From the NCBI GenBank assembly GCA_002633005.1, contig NMRA01000008.1, positions 442,985 to 502,984 of the forward strand: a stretch of 60,000 nt of DNA, given 5' to 3'. Numbering within the stretch: position 1 is the stretch's first letter; every line of letters begins with the position of its first letter. This document shows positions 35,301 to 58,229 of this stretch, in pieces. The stretch comes from Phoronis australis (lineage: Eukaryota > Phoronida > Phoronidae). The translations under genes were made by a program, and so were the position numbers. The notes below the pieces were generated by a model that saw nothing but the letters and a program-made list of their open reading frames with translations, had not been told where the DNA came from and made no database searches.

Positions 35301-38300
35301 ATTCTCACCAAATTGCACCCGTTTGTCATTCTTGCGCACGGCATCAGCGGATCCTATAATGTCTTCTACAGACCTGTGGCCTTGACTGACCCACTTGTTC
35401 GCCGTCGACGGTCCTATTCCAAATACACCATCAAACAGCTGAAAAACACGCGACCACAATGCACGTCTCACAAAAATTCAATTTTTGTATGAGAACAATG
35501 ACAGTTTTCAATCTCCAACAAAAAGATGAAGAAGAGCCACGCTGATAAACATTAAACAGGTAAAGTTTGGCTCTTCAGTGTATTCTATACATTCTTGTCA
35601 AGAACTAGTCGTAACCCAAGTGGGCACCATTCATAATTTCTTCAACTTCCTGTTGCTTTTATGACCAAAATCTAATTTTGTTTTCCATTTCCAAATGTGT
35701 TTATTTCCACACATCATTAGTGCAGTCCAACTTGGCACAAAATCTGTGAATTTGATGAAAGCGTCACGAATGAAAACACAACTATGTATGATGAAGTATC
35801 AAAGAGTAAAGATGTCAAATGCACATCTTAAGACAATATTTCATGCACTCATCCCAACACCAGGTGGGGTTGCAGTATCTGTTCTGTTGCAGAGGTGATC
35901 AGTAGTAGTGGGAATCAAAGAGAAAAGTTTGCAGAATCGGTTAAATGGAAACCTTTCCGAACAGAGGCTCGATTATGAATTGGTTTTGAGTCACATTGTC
36001 ATCGAATGTTTACTATGATAGGCAAAGAGACTGATCGAAACACGTAACGTTTCTCTAGCAATCAACAGATGATGCCGACCTTTGTTACCAGACGATGATT
36101 TGCATGCAGGAAAGGTGAATTCGACTGCTAACCACATGCATATTTAAAAATACTCAGCCATACCAGATCAAGATTTGCGTGTGGCCGATGAGACTTCACC
36201 ATCTTATTTACATGAATTTTAAAGTTTTTATTTAGCCCCACAACAGAATTGATTTTACTGTCTTGGAATCAATTTTGATTTGCAGTTTTTGTTTAGTGAT
36301 GATGTCGGCGACAAGTCGGCAAATTGTTGCAACACTAATGATTAGATAGGCCATAGGATTTAACTTCTATCAGTATTTACAAAGTCTATGCATTTGAATC
36401 ATTTCCCTGGTTTGTCACAAACTGAGATGCCTTAGAAAAGGACTAAATCCTGCGGATGCTTTCCAGGTTCTTACTTTAGTAACAATGGGGTAACCGAGAA
36501 ACGGAATACGGATTTAATAATTTTTAGCAGATACTCACTCTCAAGGTCTTAAATTGTTCACTCGAGCTAATGCTTTCAACTTCAGCGCTGTAGCCATCTT
36601 CAATGATTTCCTGAAAATGAACAGCTGGTGTAATAATAAATCTTAGGATGTGTATTGTCTCAGACATATTGTAGAATACACAGGCGCCTGAATTTCCCGA
36701 TGACTCATAACCATACATAAGAAACATAAAGGTTGGACACTTAAACTTTGCCAAGCCGAGGATCCCAACTTCAACTGTCCAAAGTCCAAATAAAATCTGC
36801 GTGCACCTCCCTCAGTCTGGTAATGCATAAACCTTCGAAGCCTTATTTTTCCTAGATCCCATTAACTGTCCTCGTGAGTGGTGAATTGGCGATGGAATTT
36901 CCAAAACAATCTCAAAACTCTGAATACAAGGACCTAAAATATTAAACATGGCGGATTTCAGTTTTGATTCAACTTGTACACCTGTCGTAGGTGAAACTTC
37001 GAGTTTGAGCAAGCAACCTATATTTCAAATTCAATAATTCTAATCCAAAACTCAACTAATTGAGAATGTTAAAGTTAGTATTTTAATGATTATTTGTAAC
37101 TTATTCCACTGACGGCTCATTTTAGCCCTTAACTTAAAATTTTATTGCGTAAACTGGCATATCTCGTCTCTCATCTTGACATCACGCACTTTTTTCGACT
37201 GAAGCACAACACACACTCTGCCAGGAGACGCAGTCCGTGCACGTATTACAATGCGCGTGGTCGACGAGTTAACTCAATGGTTTTGGCCAAAAGTGAAACC
37301 TTCATAGGAAATCATAGTACACAAAATAACTTCGCATATCAATACAGTATCAGGATAATTTATATACGACACAAATATCTGAGTAGTTACATACATTTGG
37401 CAATGATATTTTTAAAGTGTCAAGGGATTGACGACGAAAGGCGCGTGAAAACAGACTTTTGGATTTAGCTCGGGAGCGTCCGCAAAAAACCTGGATGTGC
37501 GAAGACCGTCTGCCACGACATCATGGAATAAGGTCCTTGAATTTGTGATTTTGATATTCTTTTGGCATTTTTGTAGTCAAATCACCACTTGAAGGCAATT
37601 TGAAGAGATCAACTGAAAGAAGGTATTCTAAGATTTGTTGCATGCTAGTTTCGTGGAGTTCCATGCACATTTGAGTAGAAAAATTATGAGCAAACAGATT
37701 TCGAGTGTCCAACCTTTATGTATTCTTAGTATTGAGTGACGTCATTTGCGATCGAGGAACAGATAAACTCAAGCGCCTGTGGTAGAATACATATATATTT
37801 AAATAAAACAACAATAATGGATCAACTGAAATTTTCCGATATAATCACATCCTTTGTCAACAGAAACAGAAATAAAGTAAAATCAAACACGATATGACAA
37901 ATGACATCTGATATTTGGTGTAACGAACATGATAGATTGTTGCAGAAAAAAGTAAAGGATATAATTTAAGAAATCTTTAATGTTTAATCCATTGGGTTCA
38001 AGTGTGTTAAGTTTATCTATCCAAAATTGTTCTCTTTTGAGTCTGCGAGGGGTACTGGGGTATTGGAGTTTTTCTAATATGCAATATAATATGTTATTTT
38101 TTTACTTATTTTTTATTGAGTTGATCGCTCAAGATTCAGGAAACTACTCCAAGACTTTTTACTTTTATAACAGCTTCAGCGTGGCTTCCTATCCCCTTGA
38201 GACTTCGCAAGTCAGATCTATGAGCCAGAGTTTGAGGTAAGGACTTGAGTACAGCGGCGGCTCGACGAAACGCAAGGGCACGTGTCTGGTCTTTGACGGT

Positions 38301-41022
38301 TGGATCGTTCCGCAGTTCCGCATGTAGTTCCAAAATTTCGAGGGCATCCTAGATGAGACACACAAGGTCAGGTAATGTGTAAATGAAGATTCCATAGACA
38401 TTAGTGACATTTTACCGACACACTCTTAACCCCTTTAACTCGTCAACTTCGGGAACGTGACGAAAATGATGACTTACCCGAGTGACAATTTATGTGCAAG
38501 TACATGCATGTCATTAGGACCAAAGGAAAGGCGAGTTATGTAACGATGAGTTAAATGAGTGTAAGTAGATAAATCCGAGAGAACCTAAAAATGCCATCAA
38601 CTTTATGCAGGACCATAGAAAAATGTTCAAATTTTGGCTAAACTCAGAACATCACGTGTGGCTCATCGGATTCAGACTGTTAGGAATAATATTAAAAATG
38701 TTCCACTGGAGCATCAAGGGCTATCAAAAAATAGAACTTTTATGATTTTCATGAAAAAATCAAAGTTGCAAAATGAAACAAAATTATATTTTAGAAAACT
38801 GTAACGTCGTTTTTGAGATCTCACCGAAGACATTGCTATCAAATAAAATCACGTTATTGATACCGTTGTTTTGACTTCAACGTACCTTTCTTTTTTGCTA
38901 AGTTTTTCCACAAAGACGTGATTAAATTCTGCATGCTTTCTACGTTCAGAAAACACATACTGATACTGAGTTAAAAATCTATAGTTTTGAAGGTAATTGG
39001 CTAAATACGCAGAAATGTCAAAAACTTCCTACATAACTTCAACTGTTACTTTCACAGACTTGGAAGAGGGCAAACGTCTACCACTCGAAAAAAGTTCATG
39101 ATCAGACACGGCAAAGTTTATGCTATGTAAACCCAGAGTCAAAATACTTAAACTTACTGTAAACTTGTGGTTGTGATGTTTTAGCAGCGCTGACCTCTGA
39201 CACGCATAATCAGGGAGAATAAAGTCACTCACTTCCTGTTGATAAAGAATGGAAAGTAAATGTAATTGCTTTGTAATAAAACGTTTCACTACCAAAACTT
39301 TCTGAAAACAAGCTCAGGGGCCTATATTCAGATAATTTTCAAACAAACAAATTTTTGCTAGAGTTACACTCTTCATACTTTGTCTAGAAGTTGTTAGTAT
39401 AGGAATTATACGATTTCACTTAAACCAGCCACTGCATTCCCTAAAGGATGACCAGTCGATCACATGGCTAAACGTTCTACAATACAAAGTACTGACAGCC
39501 ATAAAGCACACACAACCTACTACCTATGAAGTACAAAATTCAATCAGTTCTGCTAAGAAATCTGACGAAGAAAAATTCCACTTTCATCATGCACACTATT
39601 GACAATTAATTGTAAATAGCAACTCTAACCTGGGATACCTCCGTGTCCTTAAGCTGCGGAGAACATTCCATTTGTTTCACCCTGTATTTGTCACAGACCT
39701 CTACAGGGTGCCCAGCCTTGACCGACACGCTGAACCAAGAAGTGTTGACAATCTCATGATGTCTCTCCCACTGTGTTTCGTCAATATTCAAGTTCCTCAG
39801 CACTTGTTCCTTGGTGTCAGTTTCAGTTACAACATGAGTGACATTGTAACTAAAGTGAGAAATAATAAAACACGTTGAAATCTCACCAATGACGGCCAAA
39901 ATAGATCTTTTCTCATTTTTCAAAGGCTTCTAACCCCAACTAGAGGGCAATATAACGTGCTTTTGAGAACCAGTTTGATACCAGTTATTCAGTGGAGAAA
40001 ACTGGTTCTCAAAATTTGGGCACGTTATATCAGACCATTACCCAATGAGAGTGTCACAAATTCCCAGAACAGATTGTAACTATGGTACACAGAACGAAAA
40101 AATGACGAATCAGAAATTTGGCGCTACTTTAATATCTTTCACAAAAATATTTTAAAAAATACTAAAAAATAACATTTCAAGTACGTGCTATATTATTTCC
40201 TGAAACTTTACCATCCCATAACTATCAATCACAAAACATGAATTCTGTCCCGAATACATGATACACTTGAAGTTCAAGGCCGCAAACAAACAACAGTCCA
40301 CCCGAATAAATGTACATGACAAGCCAAAAGTATTCAGACGGAATGAACCGGAATTCCCCGTCTCAGAAATCTTCCATTACGACTGAGAATGAAGGGGAAA
40401 GTTTGAAGGAGGCTCAGCCATTTTGTAACTATAATGTTGCTGGCCTAATAGTTACCGTATTATCAGTCATTTTCGCTGTTAACAGAATTAGCCGTAGTGA
40501 CGGAGAAAACTGTATTTTGTCTGATTACTTTCGTCTTGTACTGTAATTGTGTTCAGAGAATCACTAAGAATTTTGTGATCTCACTACCATCTCAACCCAT
40601 GTATATAAAAATCTTTCTGTTCTCACATTTTGCAGAGTATAACATGACATGCCTTTTCTCTTTAGGACCACTCAGTAAATACCATTTCTCATTCTTAGGA
40701 ATCAAGAATGTTTGCCTTTAAATATGAAATAAACAATGAGAACTGCTGAGTGGCAATAAAAAACTGCTTTAATGGGCAAACTTAGCATTATTAAAAATAT
40801 TTTGAGAACATATTTACATAGAATCAGTACATGCACAGAAGTGTATGAAATACCATCAACTTACCTAAACGTTTGCACCACCAGAAATCCATTCTTGGAA
40901 GCAGTTTCTTTCATCTTGTCCAGTCGCATCTTATTTATTTTCTGAGGTGCAATAAAGAGAACCACGTCTTTCTTTCTCTCACCACAACTCTCCAGTTTTG
41001 GCCGCTTTCCTGGAGTGCTCAT
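32381..41022 (-). CDS. Family X DNA polymerase, TdT/Pol mu type
   Basis: Nine coding exons on minus: 41022-40865, 39849-39630, 39235-39158, 38348-38163, 36610-36539, 35438-35309, 34707-34575, 34159-33688, 32467-32381. All phases join to 511 aa, close to human TdT (509). Order: basic start (GKRPKL); BRCT domain across exons 1-2 (VVLFIAPQ..., VTHVV..., SWFSVSV); 8-kDa domain (YACQRSALL, RRAAAVLKSLP); helix-hairpin-helix (LFDGVFGIGPSTANKW); palm with metal ligands D333 and D335 (GHDVDLLI) and D435 (RVDLVIAP); GWTGSK at 450-455; terminal YREPWERN. The GGFRRGK junction is conserved. These enzymes join broken DNA ends in non-homologous end joining. The segment before MDDFEKW resembles Pol mu more than TdT, so it may be the pre-duplication form; no symbol is assigned. 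Confidence 0.94.
37960..38060 (-). pseudogene. Penelope-like GIY-YIG endonuclease remnant
   Basis: The minus strand reads RRLKREQFWIDKLNTLEPNG then LN, the KREQFWIxxLxTxxPxGLN signature at the end of GIY-YIG domains in Penelope-like and related retroelements. Nothing else of the element is readable. In a polymerase-gene intron. Confidence 0.55.
38600..38860. repeat. Dispersed repeat shared with 59790-59960
   Basis: Both stretches contain an AGCATCAA..GCTATCAAAAA..TAG block followed by TTTTAGAAAACTGTAAC, in the same order and orientation. The element type is unknown. Confidence 0.6.
39930..40045. mobile_element. 56-bp hairpin-core element, copy 3 (reversed)
   Basis: The core at 39960-40015 is in reverse orientation. 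The outer flanks carry TATAACGTGC on the left and GCACGTTATA on the right, giving longer inverted ends shared with copy 1. In polymerase intron 1. Confidence 0.85.
40315..40538. mobile_element. Tc1/mariner-like MITE, copy A
   Basis: Ends of the CAAGACAAAAGTATTCAGAC type and its complement. Shares CTCAGCCATTTTG, CTGTTAACAGAATTAGCCG and other blocks with the copy at 57225-57467 in reverse. TA lies outside each end. The left end is degraded. Confidence 0.75.
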
Positions 41023-41317
41023 AATGTCAGTACCAAGTCACTACGTTTGCCAAACAAGTTCACTGAAGTAATTCCACCAGTTGCAGCCTGAAAACAAGGC
41101 ATCTTCTCAGCAAAGGTTCATGCTCATATGTAGTCCAATTCTTTCATGAGAAGCTCAAAGTTCACTGAATGGCGTCAGTGAAACAACGAGGCCCAGACTG
41201 TGCTAATACCATCTTACATTGCAAAATAAATCTCTTCTCATCAACTCCCAAAAACTTCTATCTTACATATAATACATTTCAAATACTACTGTTTTCATAT
41301 AATGTGACGACTGTCTA
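41023..41317 (-). promoter_or_regulatory. Short DHX38-to-polymerase intergenic region with acceptor-like site
   Basis: Only 295 bp separate the DHX38 stop from the polymerase ATG. On the minus strand TTGTTTTCAG at about 41088-41097 precedes GCTGCAACTGG, an acceptor 65 bases before the ATG; an in-frame TAG follows it, so it would bound a 5' UTR exon. No AATAAA for DHX38 was seen here. Confidence 0.5.
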
Positions 41318-44300
41318 TCATAGTCCGAATCTACTGACAGTCTTTGGTGTTTGCACTCTCGACGACTGTTGTCCAGGTGTGGCAATCCTATTACGACTGC
41401 TGATAACAGGTGTGCTGGCTGCTTCCTTGCTACGCTCTAACTGCTCTTGGGCAATCTTCATCTCTTCTTCCATCCGCGAGATGTTGCTCAGAGCATCCTT
41501 CTTCTTCTCGTTCCTGCTCTTGGAAGAATCCTTCACGCTGTAGAAGATCGGCCCCAGCTCGGCCAACCATAGGCCGTCGACAGCGGTGACGCATTGCATG
41601 TACTCCTTTGAAGTCATCACCAGCTCATGATATACTATGTAATCTGGTGTATAGCCCATGCCAAAGAGGGCGCTGGTGGGGTGTAGGTGGCAAGGCATGC
41701 CAGTCCTCATGTTCACGTATTCGCCGAGACCCTTCAGTCGCGCTGCCTGGTGGAAGTACGACGAACAAATACACTTGCGCACAATGTCCCACTCGTTGCC
41801 GGACGAGATTAGCTCCATCTTCTGTTGATCCATGATGTCCTTCAACTGTTGCCGAACCTCTCGAACCTTACGTAGAGCCTTGACGTGAAGAAAGTGGTCC
41901 TGGCACCAGCTGGACGAATATTTGTTCCGCTTCCATTGTTGATACACGTTTAGAAATGTCAAGTGATCGCTTTCCGCAACCTGGAACTTCTCCCTAGCTG
42001 CGTCAGATTCTTCTTCGCGACCTTTTGGTCGGAAGAATATTGCAGGGACCGAAAGCATAGATACTACAGTAAGGATCTCTTCACTGCAACCCATCTCTAT
42101 GGAAACAATCAACATCTTTGACAGTGCCGGATCTAGTGGAAACTCCACCATATGTCTACCAAGCGGTGTCAGGTTACCAACGTTGTCCAGAGCTCCGAGA
42201 ATCCACAACTGGTACATGGAGTTCATGATGTTGTCTTCTGGAGGTGGGTCCATGAAGTGGAACTGAAGAAGGTTTTGGACGCCCAGTGACTTCAGTAGAA
42301 GAACCACGTTGGCCAGGTTCGTCCGCTGGATTTCTGGCACAGTGGACACCAGCATCTCATTCTTGTACTGCCTCTCGGTGTATAGCCTGTAGCAGGAGCC
42401 AGGTCCTGTACGCCCGGCACGGCCTGAACGTTGATTGGCATTGGCTTGACTGATAGGAAACACCTGCAGGGCATCCATGCCAATCTTAGGATTAAACACC
42501 TTCAGCTTGCAGTACCCAGCGTCAACCACAAACATGATGCCGTCCACGGTCAGGGACGTCTCGGCGATGTTTGTGGCAACAACACACTTCCGTATGCCAT
42601 CAGGAGCCTTCTGAAAGATCTTCGCCTGGAGATCACTGGGAAGTTGCGAGTAAATAGGAAGGATAGCCAGAGGAGGGGCCTCATCCAGCTCACCCAGGCG
42701 CTCACCAACGAGGTCGCATGTAACCTCTATGTCTTCCTGACCAGGCATGAAGACCAAAATGTCGCCCGGTTCACCCCGCAGGTGAATCTGTAAAGTCTGC
42801 TTTACAGCAGCATCCACATAATCTTCTACTGGATTCCTACTGAACATGAGATCAACAGGGAATGTTCGACCAGGTATGGTGTACGTAGGAACATTGCCGA
42901 AAAACGTGGAAAACTTAGTAGCATCCATTGTCGCAGAGGTGACTATCAGTTTCAAGTCTTGTCGCCTGGATACAACATCCCTGAGTAGTCCAAACAGGAC
43001 ATCGGTATTGAGTGAGCGTTCGTGAGCTTCGTCCATAATTATCGCACTGTAGTTATCAAGATCAGCTTCACGCAAAGATTCCCGAAGCAGAATACCATCA
43101 GTCATGTACTTAATTATCGTTTTCTCGCTGGTACAGTCCTCGAAACGTATAGCATACCCAACGTCCTCACCTAGATCAACGTCCATTTCTTCTGCTACAC
43201 GTTTTGCAACAGACATGGCCGCCACACGACGCGGCTGTGTGCAGCCCACCATGCCAAACGTTGTGTATCCATCTTCATGTAAATACTGAGTTAGTTGAGT
43301 AGTTTTACCTGAACCGGTCTCGCCCACTATAATAACAACTTGGTTCTCGCGCACAATTTGTAACAGTTCTTGCCGAACAGCAAAAATGGGCAAGTACTGT
43401 CGTTGTTGATGGATGGTTTTCTTCTTGGCAAAATCGCTGACCGCCTCGTTCTTTTCAGACATGTGTTCCGCAAATGTCTGGTTAGCTTTGTAATCGACTT
43501 CTTCCGCTTCTTCTGTGTCTTTTTTCTCTACACCCATGACATCTCCCATTCGAGTGCCAGCCAACTCCCAATGCTTAGCCTGGGCTTTCTTGCGTTCCTT
43601 CATTTCTCGATGATGCCTAACCACAGCGCAACCTTTCTTGGACACCACAGCCATATCAGACGTCGGGTCTTTGACAGGTATAACAGGCTCAGGTTGTTTA
43701 GAGAAAACAATTCGGCCATCGAGGAAGGGTGGAATAATATTTTGAACGAGGAGGTGAACTCTGGCCACGTTATCTTCCTCAAAGTCTTCATCAACGTCTA
43801 CTCTCATGACAACACCACTAGTGAGCATACGATTTGTTTCCCATAACTCATTATCTTTATGAATCTGACGTTGTTGAGCAGACATTCTTTTCTTTTGACG
43901 CTTTTCAATTTCTACTTCCTTTTTTTTGACGTAGTCATCAGACATGTCAGAAAATGGATTGTGAGCCTCATCATAGCCTTCATCCAACCCATACCATTCC
44001 CTGTCAAGTCTTTTCTGTTCTTGGTCCCAGTCTTCTGTTTCTCGGAAATTTTCTTTTTCTCTGTCATCTTCAGAGTCTCGAGGTGTGTACTGCATCTTTT
44101 TGTTACCTTTCATCCAAGAATTATATTTAAATGATGGGGTTGGCAAGGGTGTGTCTTTAGAAGACCTTGAACGCTTTCTGTCATAATCTTTCACAGATCG
44201 TTCAGACCGATCTCGTGACCTGTCACTTCTGTAAGAACGGTCACTCCCCCTTTCGCTCTTTGTGGAACTGGGAGTGGGTAAATCCCAACTTGATCTCTTT

Positions 44301-45058
44301 GAAGGCGTGAGGTCATCATCGTCGTCCCAATTAGAACGTGATGGTGTGTCTTTCGCACTGTACTTTGAACTGTAGTAGTCATCACGATAATGTCGAGGTG
44401 TTTCCTCCCAATCATTCCTGGTACTTCGTGAACTATCATCATGTCGCCTCCGTTCACTCCTACTTGAACTTTCACCTCTTCTACTGTGACGGCGTCTATC
44501 ACCATCTCTATCTTTGTTCCTTTTATCAGGACGGTCTTTTGAAGATGCGTATACACCACGATCTTTTTCTTTGTGTTTTTTCTCCAATTTTTGTTTTAGT
44601 TCTTTGTCAATGGGTGCTACATAAGATGGTGTCTCTATTCTTTGATCCCTGTACTTTCGTTCATGCTTTGAGTTACTTAATCTTGGCGAAGCTTCAATGC
44701 TATTGTCATCATCATCACCATCTTCATCTTTGTATGAAGAAACTCTAGACTTTTTTACTTCGTTTTCATCTCCAGACAGTTTACGCTTTTCAGATGCCAA
44801 TCTGTCTAAGCCCAGCAGAGACGGCCGGGATTGTGGCACTTTAAACTGGTGTGACGATGACTTGTCAGCAGGACCTTTTTTCATGATAACAAGTCCACCC
44901 TTTTCTTCACCCGTAGACCCTTTTAGCTGGTGAATTGAATCGTCTTGAGAATCATCCAGAGCTGGTGACATAGTTGAAAAAGTTCCCTTTTTCATAATCG
45001 TGAGTCCACCTTTTGCACTGGCATTTGATCCTTCCAAAATATGTAACGATTCACTCAT
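41318..45058 (-). CDS. DHX38: DHX38/PRP16 pre-mRNA splicing DEAH-box helicase, intronless
   Basis: One uninterrupted frame of 1246 aa; human DHX38 is of similar length. The N-terminal part has the family's [12 protein letters not shown] block (residues ~77-89), then an Arg/Ser/Asp-rich region (~110-330) and a [15 protein letters not shown] segment. Helicase motifs: GETGSGKTT (579-587, ATP P-loop), [12 protein letters not shown] (Ia), DEAHER (676-681), SAT (708-710), TNIAETS (829-835), [10 protein letters not shown] (876-885); then the winged-helix, ratchet and OB-fold parts, ending SRFGL. This RNA-dependent ATPase remodels the spliceosome between the two catalytic steps. All motifs are intact, so it is a working gene and not a dead retrocopy. 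The lack of introns is odd beside its multi-exon neighbours. Confidence 0.97.
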   Translation of the reverse strand: MSESLHILEGSNASAKGGLTIMKKGTFSTMSPALDDSQDDSIHQLKGSTGEEKGGLVIMKKGPADKSSSHQFKVPQSRPSLLGLDRLASEKRKLSGDENEVKKSRVSSYKDEDGDDDDNSIEASPRLSNSKHERKYRDQRIETPSYVAPIDKELKQKLEKKHKEKDRGVYASSKDRPDKRNKDRDGDRRRHSRRGESSSRSERRRHDDSSRSTRNDWEETPRHYRDDYYSSKYSAKDTPSRSNWDDDDDLTPSKRSSWDLPTPSSTKSERGSDRSYRSDRSRDRSERSVKDYDRKRSRSSKDTPLPTPSFKYNSWMKGNKKMQYTPRDSEDDREKENFRETEDWDQEQKRLDREWYGLDEGYDEAHNPFSDMSDDYVKKKEVEIEKRQKKRMSAQQRQIHKDNELWETNRMLTSGVVMRVDVDEDFEEDNVARVHLLVQNIIPPFLDGRIVFSKQPEPVIPVKDPTSDMAVVSKKGCAVVRHHREMKERKKAQAKHWELAGTRMGDVMGVEKKDTEEAEEVDYKANQTFAEHMSEKNEAVSDFAKKKTIHQQRQYLPIFAVRQELLQIVRENQVVIIVGETGSGKTTQLTQYLHEDGYTTFGMVGCTQPRRVAAMSVAKRVAEEMDVDLGEDVGYAIRFEDCTSEKTIIKYMTDGILLRESLREADLDNYSAIIMDEAHERSLNTDVLFGLLRDVVSRRQDLKLIVTSATMDATKFSTFFGNVPTYTIPGRTFPVDLMFSRNPVEDYVDAAVKQTLQIHLRGEPGDILVFMPGQEDIEVTCDLVGERLGELDEAPPLAILPIYSQLPSDLQAKIFQKAPDGIRKCVVATNIAETSLTVDGIMFVVDAGYCKLKVFNPKIGMDALQVFPISQANANQRSGRAGRTGPGSCYRLYTERQYKNEMLVSTVPEIQRTNLANVVLLLKSLGVQNLLQFHFMDPPPEDNIMNSMYQLWILGALDNVGNLTPLGRHMVEFPLDPALSKMLIVSIEMGCSEEILTVVSMLSVPAIFFRPKGREEESDAAREKFQVAESDHLTFLNVYQQWKRNKYSSSWCQDHFLHVKALRKVREVRQQLKDIMDQQKMELISSGNEWDIVRKCICSSYFHQAARLKGLGEYVNMRTGMPCHLHPTSALFGMGYTPDYIVYHELVMTSKEYMQCVTAVDGLWLAELGPIFYSVKDSSKSRNEKKKDALSNISRMEEEMKIAQEQLERSKEAASTPVISSRNRIATPGQQSSRVQTPKTVSRFGL

Positions 45059-45468
45059 GGCTGCACCTTAACTAGCCTACACGTACATGTAAAAAGATTT
45101 CTACACCTGACTTCTTTACCATTAAATGCAACACAAACGTACAGCACTCGTTCCAACAGCACCTTGTTACCGGAAGTAGACGAGTAAACCACGGATCTGC
45201 GATACATCGCATTTTGTGGCACATCGTAAAATATTACCTAAAATTTCTCATATGATTAATTGAAGGAGTCTATAATATCCTATTTGCGGCCACCAACGGA
45301 ATCAAAAACTCATTTTTTTTACCTTTTTTGAAAAAAATCCCATTACCCACAACTCATAAAAAATATGGCAGATGCATGAAACCGGTGTTTATTATATTTG
45401 ATTATATCATTCGATGAAAATGACGTCTCTCGGTTTGTTGCAGGGAAGACGGTTTGTGAACCAGATCA
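45059..45468. promoter_or_regulatory. Shared divergent promoter region of DHX38 and LETM1
   Basis: About 0.4 kb separates the DHX38 ATG from the likely LETM1 first exon. It contains ACCGGAAGT at 45169-45177, an ETS/GABP-type site common in divergent housekeeping promoters. No TATA box placed convincingly for either gene. Confidence 0.5.
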
Positions 45469-46013
45469 ATGGAATACGCAGGTGTAAGTATGTGGCTGTA
45501 AAATCTCCATACTGTCGCATTTCATTCCATTAGTGAAATTGTCGAATACTCGAAGGGTGTCGATGACAATACACAAGTCACAAGTCACAATACAGCTGGT
45601 TTTCACCTTCGGCTTCAGTCATTTCATCGTCAGTTCACCGGAGTTGCCATTCTATTCCTCACGTGACTGTTAACGACAAGGTATTTACAGAAATACGAAA
45701 TTCACATATTTTTTGTGCAGTTTTGTCCCGTAAGATTGGAACTGAGATACCAACTCATGCCATGCTGATGACCGATTGGATGAGGTCATAGGTCATCTGC
45801 TGGAGTGGAGGTCATTGACACTGGTCATTTCAGACTGACCATTAAACCAAAGCACAGTGCTTATGGCAATACTTTTCAGTATAAAATAGCAACATTCCTT
45901 TGTATCTGATATCTCTACGGAACACATTCATTAATTTTGGACCTTGTTGGTGAAGTGACAAGATTTGCTTGTACTTCTTTTTCAGATCACAGTATTTCCA
46001 CTGGTTTTCAAAG
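45440..46013 (+). other. LETM1: Probable LETM1 5' exons (first exon end and 28-bp microexon)
   Basis: A strong donor follows 45481 (CAG then GTGTAAGT). A second small exon 45986-46013 is framed by TTCTTTTTCAG and GTAAGACC. Joined to the exon at 46514 they give an ATG at 45469 in frame with LETM1, with an in-frame TGA just upstream. Either these are 5' UTR or they add 16 residues. Confidence 0.5.
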
Positions 46014-46520
46014 GTAAGACCTTCTTGTGATGTGTATTAGTTACATATGTTTTAAGTTGTATCTTATTAACATAGAATTAAACAACTTGTATTTTCCACA
46101 TTTTATTGTTAGAATGTCAATACTGATAAAAATTTCAATTATGACGTCATCAAAATACTACTTGCCATTGTTTTATTGTCAGACATTCTAATGTCTAATC
46201 AATAAATCATGAAATATTCATGCTCAAAGAGGTCCCCAAAATCCTGGCAGCAACTACGCCAGCTACTGGAGAATCTGCCGCCATCTGTTATTTGTTAGCC
46301 CTTGCTGTTGTTCACAAGCATTGCTCACTCAGCGGATCGTTGGTTTACGTGCTGCTAATTGAATTAGTGAGATCATTAGTAGAAGGATGTTTTATAACTG
46401 CTTTAATGTATTTTACTGACATTCACCATAGTTTGTGTTTTGTCTTTTGTCGTTTAGAAGAGATTTGGCATAGTTTATAGTAATGCTTGACCATTGCTTG
46501 TCATTGTTTTCAGGGAGTCT

Positions 46521-56753
<10,233 letters not shown>

Positions 56754-56758
<5 letters not shown>

Positions 56759-56965
56759 GATGGGAAGCGAGCTTCTGTGGCGTATGGTGTGTACTGGGTA
56801 GAGGTGGGAGACCAACTCCATAGAAACAACGGGCAGCGACTTGGCAGTTGTAGTTACCGAAATGCTGGTAGTTCGTATTGGAAAATGCACAGTTAGATGG
56901 GAGGCAGGCTCCCGTGAAGTATGGTGCATATCGTGTGTAGTTGGGAGTCCAGCTGCATGGTCAGT
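56754..56965 (+). repeat. Diverged tandem duplication in the LETM1 3' UTR
   Basis: AGTGAGATGGGAAGCGAGC at the stop codon and AGTTAGATGGGAGGCAGGC at about 56892 begin two ~75-bp similar stretches about 137 bp apart (GTATGGTG, GTAG, GGGAG, CCA, CT shared in order). Confidence 0.65.
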
Positions 56966-57137
56966 ATTGACGGGAGTTGGAGCCAGTCTCCAGTGACAAA
57001 TACCCTGCAGATATTGGGATTTATCTCTGTGCTTGCAGTTCTTAGAGTGAGAGGCACTCTTGATCTGAGTGTAAAAAGTCAAAGTTATTGGAGTTTAAAG
57101 AGTGAGAGGATGCCCATTGTCAGTTGTCTTCCTGTAT

Positions 57138-57173
57138 ATAATGACTGAATAATGACTGAATAATGACTGAAGC
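57138..57173. repeat. 12-bp tandem repeat, ~3 units
   Basis: TAATGACTGAAT repeated, just before the MITE at 57225. Confidence 0.85.
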
Positions 57174-57224
57174 AACCATGACTTGAAGTCAAATTGTGTT
57201 ATTGTGTCCCTGACACATGCAGTA

Positions 57225-57467
57225 CAAGACAAAAGTAATCTGACAAATACTGTTGTCGCCATCACAGCGGCTAATTCTGTTAACAGCAGACTGGTAATAA
57301 CTACTGAGGCGACAAAATTGTAATTGCAAAATGGCTTAGCCTCCTTTATTGCCAACTGTCCCTTTATTCTCGGTCATCAGGGGAGACTACTCTGACTATG
57401 TATTTGGCTTCTGCCCACCTATCATAATGGGAATTCCAAGTCATTTTGTCTGAATACTTTTGTCTTG
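57225..57467. mobile_element. Tc1/mariner-like MITE, copy B
   Basis: Ends CAAGACAAAAGTAATCTGAC and, in reverse, CAAGACAAAAGTATTCAGAC; TA outside both (57223-57224 and 57468-57469). 243 bp, no transposase. Reverse-oriented relative to copy A. Confidence 0.85.
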
Positions 57468-57862
57468 TACTATACAGTGAAATTTACACGCACTGATGCA
57501 CACAGCTTGAAAGAGATTACAAATGTAATGCGTGTCATAATTTATGGCTGTGTGAAAATAGGAGATTTTCCTTATTAATTGTTGTATATGATATTTTGGG
57601 AAATTCATCAATGATGCTGCTGTCATTTTTGTGTGTTGTAGAACAGTTGTCCGCGCATGAACATCCAGTGACATCACGGATGACTTGTGCACCTGTAATT
57701 GAACTACCCCCTCCGCCTGTTTGCGTAATGTGGTGGCTTGGAAACGAAGGTGTGCCAATAATGCTGTGTTCTAAATGATCGGTTAAGCCGTCACTCAAAA
57801 TCCTGGCGATAGGTCAATTAGTATGGTGGAAAGCTGGATTCATCACCTGAGTGCACTAAAAT

Positions 57863-58226
57863 CCTAGCACTACACAGCGATCATCGCACTAGATCCCCAT
57901 TCCTAACACTACACAGCGATCACTGCACTAGATTCCCATTCCTAGCAGTACACAGCGATCATTGCACTATATTCCCATTCCTAGCACTACACAGCGATCA
58001 TCGCACTAGATCCCCATTCCTAACGCTACACAGCGATCATTGCACTATATTCCCATTCCTAACACTACACAGCGATCACTGCACTAGATCCCCATTCCTA
58101 ACACTACACAGCGATCATTGCACTAGATTCCCATTCCTAACACTACACAGCGATCATCGCACTAGATCCCCATTCCTAACACTACACAGCGATCATCGCA
58201 CTAGATCCCCATTCCTAACACTACAC
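57863..58226. repeat. 39-bp minisatellite, ~9.3 units
   Basis: Units CCTAACACTACACAGCGATC then ATCGCACTAGATCCCCATT. Variants (ATTGCACTATATTCCC, ACTGCACTAG) recur in non-adjacent units, suggesting multi-unit duplication. Downstream of LETM1. Confidence 0.93.
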
Positions 58227-58229
58227 GTG

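Noticed and set aside
43370-44933. Several plus-strand open frames (up to 158 codons) opposite DHX38
   Set aside because: They are antisense shadows of a conserved helicase; no independent motifs or splice structure.
46220-46480. Plus-strand frame before LETM1 exon 46514
   Set aside because: Lies within the intron between the 28-bp exon and the first long exon; no start context, no family match.
57863-58226. CRISPR-like look of the 39-bp array
   Set aside because: Units are directly adjacent with no unique spacers, in an animal genome.
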